The position numbers were made by a program, and so were the translations under genes. From assembly GCA_944324695.1 (NCBI GenBank), contig CALUXH010000064.1:1-44214 (forward strand): a DNA stretch of 44,214 bases, in the 5' to 3' direction. This stretch comes from an uncultured Elusimicrobiales bacterium (GTDB lineage: Bacteria; Elusimicrobiota; Elusimicrobia; Elusimicrobiales; Elusimicrobiaceae). Positions 40,512-44,214 of the stretch are shown here, piece by piece; the stretch's first letter is position 1, and each line of letters begins with the position of its first letter. The notes beneath the pieces are model-generated. The model was not told the origin of the DNA. It worked only from the letters and a program-made list of their open reading frames with translations, and ran no database searches.

Positions 40512-41252
40512 TCAGTCCAAATGTTTAATGCGGGTCTTATACTTTTCGGCCAGTTGGGCGTTGTATCCATCGTTTCCCGCGGCGTTGCTGCTGCGGTATA
40601 CGGGAGGCGGCAACCCTTTAGCGGCTAAGATTTCGGCCGCTTGATACAGCACGCCGTGCAGCACCGCACACGCGCCTATGGTGGAAACGGGGGCCAAATC
40701 CAGCTCGCCCAGCGTCAAACAGGTTTCGTTTTTTGATGCGCAGTTGTCCAACACGATATCCGCCGCGTCTTTAAGCATCAGACCGCTGGAGTGGCGGCTT
40801 TTGCTTTGTGCATGGGCCGAAGCGGCCGTGACGGCGATGGTCAGCACGCCTTTTTCTTTGGCGTACAATACCGCGTCCACGCCGGCGGGGTTGCGGCCGG
40901 AGTTGGAAAATACGAAAAGTACGTCTCCCGGGCGCAGGTCATGGCGTTTAAAAATAACGGGGGAATAACCCTCCAGGCGTTCCAAGTCCGTTCCCGTGTG
41001 CGCTCCCAGCTGGAACATCAGCCCGGGGTCCAATATGGCGTTCACCGCGGCGAAACAGCCGCTGCGGTGAAAAGGCTCCAACGCCGCGCTGCCGCTGTGC
41101 CCGCAGCCGAAGGTGTGTATGACGCCTCCTTTTTCCAGGCAATCCGCCACGGCCTGCGCCGCGCGCGTCATGGCGGCCTGCTGCGTGCTCTCTATACGCC
41201 CGAGCAGGCGGACGATTTCATTAAAATACGGATGTTTAAATGGGTTTTCCAT
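40512..41252 (-). CDS. SIS-domain sugar-phosphate-binding protein (UPF0309-like)
   Basis: This 246-residue protein has a SIS fold with FGCGHSGSAALEPFHRSG at the N-terminal phosphate site, VLFVFSNSGRNPAGVDAVLYAKEKG as the SIS signature and GVLTIAVTA. The pattern matches the UPF0309 group related to sugar-phosphate isomerases and N-acetylmuramate 6-phosphate handling; the precise substrate is unknown. The ATG is only six bases from TGC-TATAAT and no ribosome site is present, so the mRNA is probably leaderless. It is divergent from the phospholipase D-family gene. Confidence 0.85.
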   Translation of the reverse strand: MENPFKHPYFNEIVRLLGRIESTQQAAMTRAAQAVADCLEKGGVIHTFGCGHSGSAALEPFHRSGCFAAVNAILDPGLMFQLGAHTGTDLERLEGYSPVIFKRHDLRPGDVLFVFSNSGRNPAGVDAVLYAKEKGVLTIAVTAASAHAQSKSRHSSGLMLKDAADIVLDNCASKNETCLTLGELDLAPVSTIGACAVLHGVLYQAAEILAAKGLPPPVYRSSNAAGNDGYNAQLAEKYKTRIKHLD

Positions 41253-41258
41253 ACTCTT

Positions 41259-41267
41259 ATTATAGCA
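41259..41267 (-). promoter_or_regulatory. Extended -10 promoter of the SIS gene, probably leaderless
   Basis: Minus-strand TGC-TATAAT ends six bases before the ATG at 41252. It faces away from the plus-strand promoter at 41281-41289, and the two form an inverted repeat. Confidence 0.7.
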
Positions 41268-41280
41268 AGGCGGCGCATTT

Positions 41281-41289
41281 TGCTACAAT
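41281..41289 (+). promoter_or_regulatory. Extended -10 promoter of the phospholipase D-family gene, probably leaderless
   Basis: TGC-TACAAT ends five bases before the ATG at 41295, with no ribosome site. The expected -35 position is occupied by the divergent SIS promoter. Confidence 0.65.
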
Positions 41290-41294
41290 AAAGC

Positions 41295-43322
41295 ATGCAT
41301 TTTTTTAGAACGCTTCGTTTTTTCACGCTTATACTGGCCGCCGTTTTTTTGTGCGCCTGTTCTTCCGCTCCACTGCAGCGGCGTCAGGCCATGCATTCCA
41401 TTGAAACCCATCAAACCGCTCCGCAGGAAGTTTTTTTATGGAAGGATGAGGTATATCTTAAATACGTCTATGACGATACCCCGTTTTATTTTGTCGCTTC
41501 CGCCGTGCCGGATGAAGACAAGGGAACGCCATATTCTCTGCTTAGGCCCAAGCGCGCCTCCGACTCGGACCGCTATGCCCGTGCGGCGCGCGTGGTGTTG
41601 GTGGGCAGAGAGTGGGGGGAACTGGTTAAAGAAGTGGTTTTGTCCTTATTGCCGCAGAAGCCCGGGCAGGGACGCGTGGTGTTTATTTTAACCTATGAAA
41701 CGCTGCTGTACCGCCGTGCGGACGGCACGGCGGATCTGACGGAACTGGCCGATGCGCCGGCGGATGTGCGTATCATCGGCAAAGTGGAAGCGGACGAATT
41801 CCAGCGGTTGCTTTTTGACACGTTGAAAAAACAGGTGAAAGCCTCCGGCGCGCCCTATACCCGCTTTTTACTGCGGCTGGACGGCGTGCCGCTGACGCCG
41901 TTTATGTATGTGGATATTGAGCAGGGGCTGATGACTCCGCTGCAGCTGCCGCCCTACTATGAGCTGGAAAAGGAAATGACCAGCCTGGGCTTTTCGGCCT
42001 CGTTTATCTGGTCTTTCTTTGCCAAAAGCCATTTCTTCGGCATTATTAAGGCGCCGTTTACGTCGTCGTTTCGGTTGCTGTCATTGGCGGGGGCTTCACT
42101 CTACACCGCCTTGCCGCCCAGATACGGGGATTTGGACGAAGCGCCCCCTTTGAACGCGTCGGGCGAAGAAATGGATTTGGCGGACTTTGACGCCTGGCTG
42201 GACAAAAATATTACCAAACAAAAATACAAAGCTTCTTTGGAACTTCTGATAGACGGGGAGGAATTTTTCCCGCATTTTATTTTGGCCGCCCAGCGCGCCA
42301 AACATTCCATTTTTACGCGCGTGTATATTTTCGGCACGGACCCTTACGGTATAAAAATAGCCGATTTGCTCAAAGCCCGCGCCGCCGACGGAATAGACGT
42401 GCGCGTGCTGACCGACGAGCTCAACACCGTGTTAAACTCCGCCAAACAGCCGGAACTGAATTATCCGCCCGATTTTGTCATGCCCAAAAACATCAAAAGT
42501 TATATTCGCAAAGATTCCCGCGCCAAGGCGCGCACGCATTACAATACCTGGGCTACGTTTGACCATATTAAGGTGTATCTTATTGACCGGGAGCTGGCGT
42601 ATACCGGCGGTATGAACATCGGCGAAGAGTACCGTTATACTTGGCACGATATGATGGTGGCTATGCGCGGGCCGGTGGTGGGGCAGTTGGTGAAAAATTT
42701 TTATGAAGCCTGGTCTTTTAACGGCTGGGGAGGGGACTTTGCCGCCATTTACCGCCAGCTTTTCAGCCGCAGGCAGCGCAAAGGCAACAAAGAACGGCCC
42801 GGCATGGTGGACGTGCGCCTGCTGTATACCAAGCCGTCCCAGGCGGAAATTTTCCTTGCCCAGCTGGAAGCCATCAAGCGCGCCAAGCGGCGCATTTATA
42901 TAGAAAACGCCTATTTCTCCGACGACCGCATTGTGGGAGAGTTGATTAAAGCGCGCGGACGCGGGGTGGACGTGCGCGTGATTCTGCCCGGGGAAAACGA
43001 CGTGGGCATTATGGACAAAAACAACCAAATTATGGCCAACAAGCTCTGGCGCAACGGCGTGCGTGTGTATTTTTACAAAGGAATGACGCACGTCAAGGCC
43101 GCCCTGTATGACGGCTGGGCGGTGGTGGGGTCGGCCAATTTTGACAAAATGAGTTTATTCGTAAACCAGGAAATGAGCCTGGGCGTGTCCGACCCGACTT
43201 TTGTGGCGGAATTGGAAGAGCGGCTGTTTGAAAAAGATTTTGCCTATTCCGAAGAAATGACCAAAGAGCGCGACGTGGCCTGGACGGGTTTTATTGTGGG
43301 CGCGCTGACCAACCAGCTGTAA
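41295..43322 (+). CDS. Phospholipase D-family lipoprotein with two HKD motifs (cardiolipin synthase-like)
   Basis: This 675-residue protein has a signal peptide ending in the lipobox FLCAC, so it is probably lipid-anchored. An N-terminal region of about 320 residues has no recognised domain. Two PLD units follow: HIKVYLIDRE (His424, Lys and Asp in the HxKxxxxD pattern, followed by TGGMNIGEEY) and HVKAALYDGW (His599, followed by VGSANFD). This is the cardiolipin synthase arrangement, in which the two HKD motifs form one active site for phosphatidyl transfer. The lipoprotein anchor and the long N-terminal domain are unlike the classic ClsA with two membrane helices. No ribosome site; the promoter is five bases from the ATG. 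Confidence 0.85.
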   Translation: MHFFRTLRFFTLILAAVFLCACSSAPLQRRQAMHSIETHQTAPQEVFLWKDEVYLKYVYDDTPFYFVASAVPDEDKGTPYSLLRPKRASDSDRYARAARVVLVGREWGELVKEVVLSLLPQKPGQGRVVFILTYETLLYRRADGTADLTELADAPADVRIIGKVEADEFQRLLFDTLKKQVKASGAPYTRFLLRLDGVPLTPFMYVDIEQGLMTPLQLPPYYELEKEMTSLGFSASFIWSFFAKSHFFGIIKAPFTSSFRLLSLAGASLYTALPPRYGDLDEAPPLNASGEEMDLADFDAWLDKNITKQKYKASLELLIDGEEFFPHFILAAQRAKHSIFTRVYIFGTDPYGIKIADLLKARAADGIDVRVLTDELNTVLNSAKQPELNYPPDFVMPKNIKSYIRKDSRAKARTHYNTWATFDHIKVYLIDRELAYTGGMNIGEEYRYTWHDMMVAMRGPVVGQLVKNFYEAWSFNGWGGDFAAIYRQLFSRRQRKGNKERPGMVDVRLLYTKPSQAEIFLAQLEAIKRAKRRIYIENAYFSDDRIVGELIKARGRGVDVRVILPGENDVGIMDKNNQIMANKLWRNGVRVYFYKGMTHVKAALYDGWAVVGSANFDKMSLFVNQEMSLGVSDPTFVAELEERLFEKDFAYSEEMTKERDVAWTGFIVGALTNQL

Positions 43323-43341
43323 GGAGCGGAGTTGTGTTTTG

Positions 43342-43371
43342 AAGCCGGTGCGGACGTATCCATACCGGTTT
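43342..43371 (+). terminator. Possible terminator of the phospholipase D-family gene
   Basis: AAGCCGGTGCGG can pair with CCATACCGGTTT with two wobbles and one mismatch; only a weak T stretch follows. It lies 20 bases after the stop. Confidence 0.35.
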
Positions 43372-43434
43372 CCTATTGAGGCTGCGCGGCGATTTTAAAA
43401 GGTCTTGTGTTTTTCTTTTTTGATAAATCTTGTG

Positions 43435-43440
43435 TATAAT
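43435..43440 (+). promoter_or_regulatory. -10 element upstream of the terminal TPR gene
   Basis: TGTG-TATAAT lies 70 bases before the ATG at 43511; no clear -35 is seen. Confidence 0.45.
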
Positions 43441-43510
43441 AAAATTTATCAAAAATGTATTTGTTGTAAGTGGTGTGTTCGGAGTAAATCTCATTATTGT
43501 CGGGGGATGC

Positions 43511-44214
43511 ATGGAAGAAGAAATCAAAAAAATAACATCGCTTTTGGAACAGGGAAACACGCAAGAAGCCAATAAGGCGTGTGATGCGGCCCTGGCCGCC
43601 GATGCCGACAATGCCAAACTGTATTACTTAAAAGCGCTTATTATGTGGACTGAGAGTGAACTTTTTACTCTTGACCGTAAAAAATTTCCCGCTCTTTTAA
43701 AAAAAGCTACGGATTTGGACCCGCATTATGCCGCGCCCCACATGCTGTGGGCTTATACCAATCAGCTGTTGGGGTTTCCGTCCCTGGCTGAAAAGGGTTA
43801 TACGCGTGCATTACAGGCCAATCCCAATGAGTTGGAAGCATATGGACTCCGCGGGGAAACTCGTTGTGAACTAAACAAATTTCAAGAAGCAATAGAAGAT
43901 TTCAGCAAAGTGCTGGAAATTCAGCCGGACAGCAGCAAAGCATATGCTATGCGTGCTTATGCCCAAAAAGCGCTTAAAGACTGGACAGGTGCGGCAGAAG
44001 ACTACAGCAAAGCTATAGAATATGACCCTGATTGCGGTGACGAATTTTTCGGTCGGGGAGAATGCAAGGTACAACTGGGGGATTTGTCCGGCGCGCTGGA
44101 AGATTTCCAAAAAGCGCTTGAACTGGAGCCGGATAATGAAACGGTCTTGCGCGCGGTGAGTGATTTGCAGACCTCCATTTTGCGTTCTTTACCACAAGAT
44201 ACTCCCATAATGGA
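43511..44214 (+). CDS. TPR-repeat protein, cut by the window end
   Basis: The frame is open from the ATG at 43511 to the last base (234 complete codons, no stop). CGGGGG lies a few bases upstream. There is no signal peptide, so it begins as a cytoplasmic protein. After a first helical part, three clear TPR units follow: LRGETRCELNKFQEAIEDFSK, MRAYAQKALKDWTGAAEDYSK and GRGECKVQLGDLSGALEDFQK, each with the W/G-A-D-P-type spacing of 34 residues and ending in LEIQPD, IEYDPD and LELEPD. It is a protein-protein interaction scaffold; the C-terminal part is missing here. Confidence 0.85.
   Translation, partial: MEEEIKKITSLLEQGNTQEANKACDAALAADADNAKLYYLKALIMWTESELFTLDRKKFPALLKKATDLDPHYAAPHMLWAYTNQLLGFPSLAEKGYTRALQANPNELEAYGLRGETRCELNKFQEAIEDFSKVLEIQPDSSKAYAMRAYAQKALKDWTGAAEDYSKAIEYDPDCGDEFFGRGECKVQLGDLSGALEDFQKALELEPDNETVLRAVSDLQTSILRSLPQDTPIM

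Overview
The window is a chromosomal segment of a diderm (outer-membrane) bacterium. It has signal peptides, several lipobox lipoproteins, an OmpA/Pal-type lipoprotein, a PorV/PorQ-family outer-membrane protein and a secretin. No tRNA, rRNA, transposase, phage gene or CRISPR array was seen. My best guess for the lineage is a gut-type Elusimicrobiota-like organism, based on overall gene style (fused and extended Tad proteins next to a PorV-like protein). This is a low-confidence inference, because no phylogenetic marker gene is present.

Layout. Bases 3-107 look like the 3' end of a gene whose product carries a C-terminal type IX secretion-like sorting tail. It is followed by a PorV/PorQ-like protein (117-1085). 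Bases 1110-12246 form a Tad (Flp) pilus operon: two Flp-type prepilins, a TadE-like pseudopilin, CpaB/RcpC, a very short secretin, a fused TadZ-TadA ATPase, a TadB with a large extra N-terminal domain, TadC, a TPR protein, a HAMP-PAS membrane protein, a small membrane protein and a thioredoxin-fold protein. It ends in a clear terminator. A second operon (12320-17863) encodes a histidine kinase, a receiver-kinase hybrid and a LuxR-type regulator, tightly coupled to a second set of pseudopilins (Flp-like, TadG-like, TadE-like).

A textbook sigma-70 promoter (17869-17897) then drives a cluster I could not assign to any known family (18009-28079). It encodes five large proteins, each with a short basic cytoplasmic N-terminus, one membrane segment and a long Gly/Ala/Ser-rich exported region, plus one small membrane coiled-coil protein. 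The first three share N-terminal and internal motifs. Three of them, and the last 1194-residue cysteine-rich protein, end in dissimilar C-terminal tails with sharply lower GC. One tail is a four-helix membrane domain. This mosaic, Tad-linked surface or secretion-substrate locus is the main candidate for an undescribed system here.

The rest is mixed housekeeping and envelope genes: a HEAT-repeat protein with dut, an esterase-fold protein lacking its nucleophile, a DnaA-box cluster that may be oriC (31203-31449), a Pal-like lipoprotein, an unknown lipoprotein, a YbdG-type MscS channel, an AGCS sodium:amino-acid symporter, nadA-nadC with an aminotransferase, an OsmC protein, a SIS-domain protein, a two-HKD phospholipase D-family lipoprotein and a TPR protein cut off by the window end. 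Many promoters here share the extended -10 element TGC-TAYAAT, and several lie only 5-8 bases from the ATG, suggesting leaderless transcripts.
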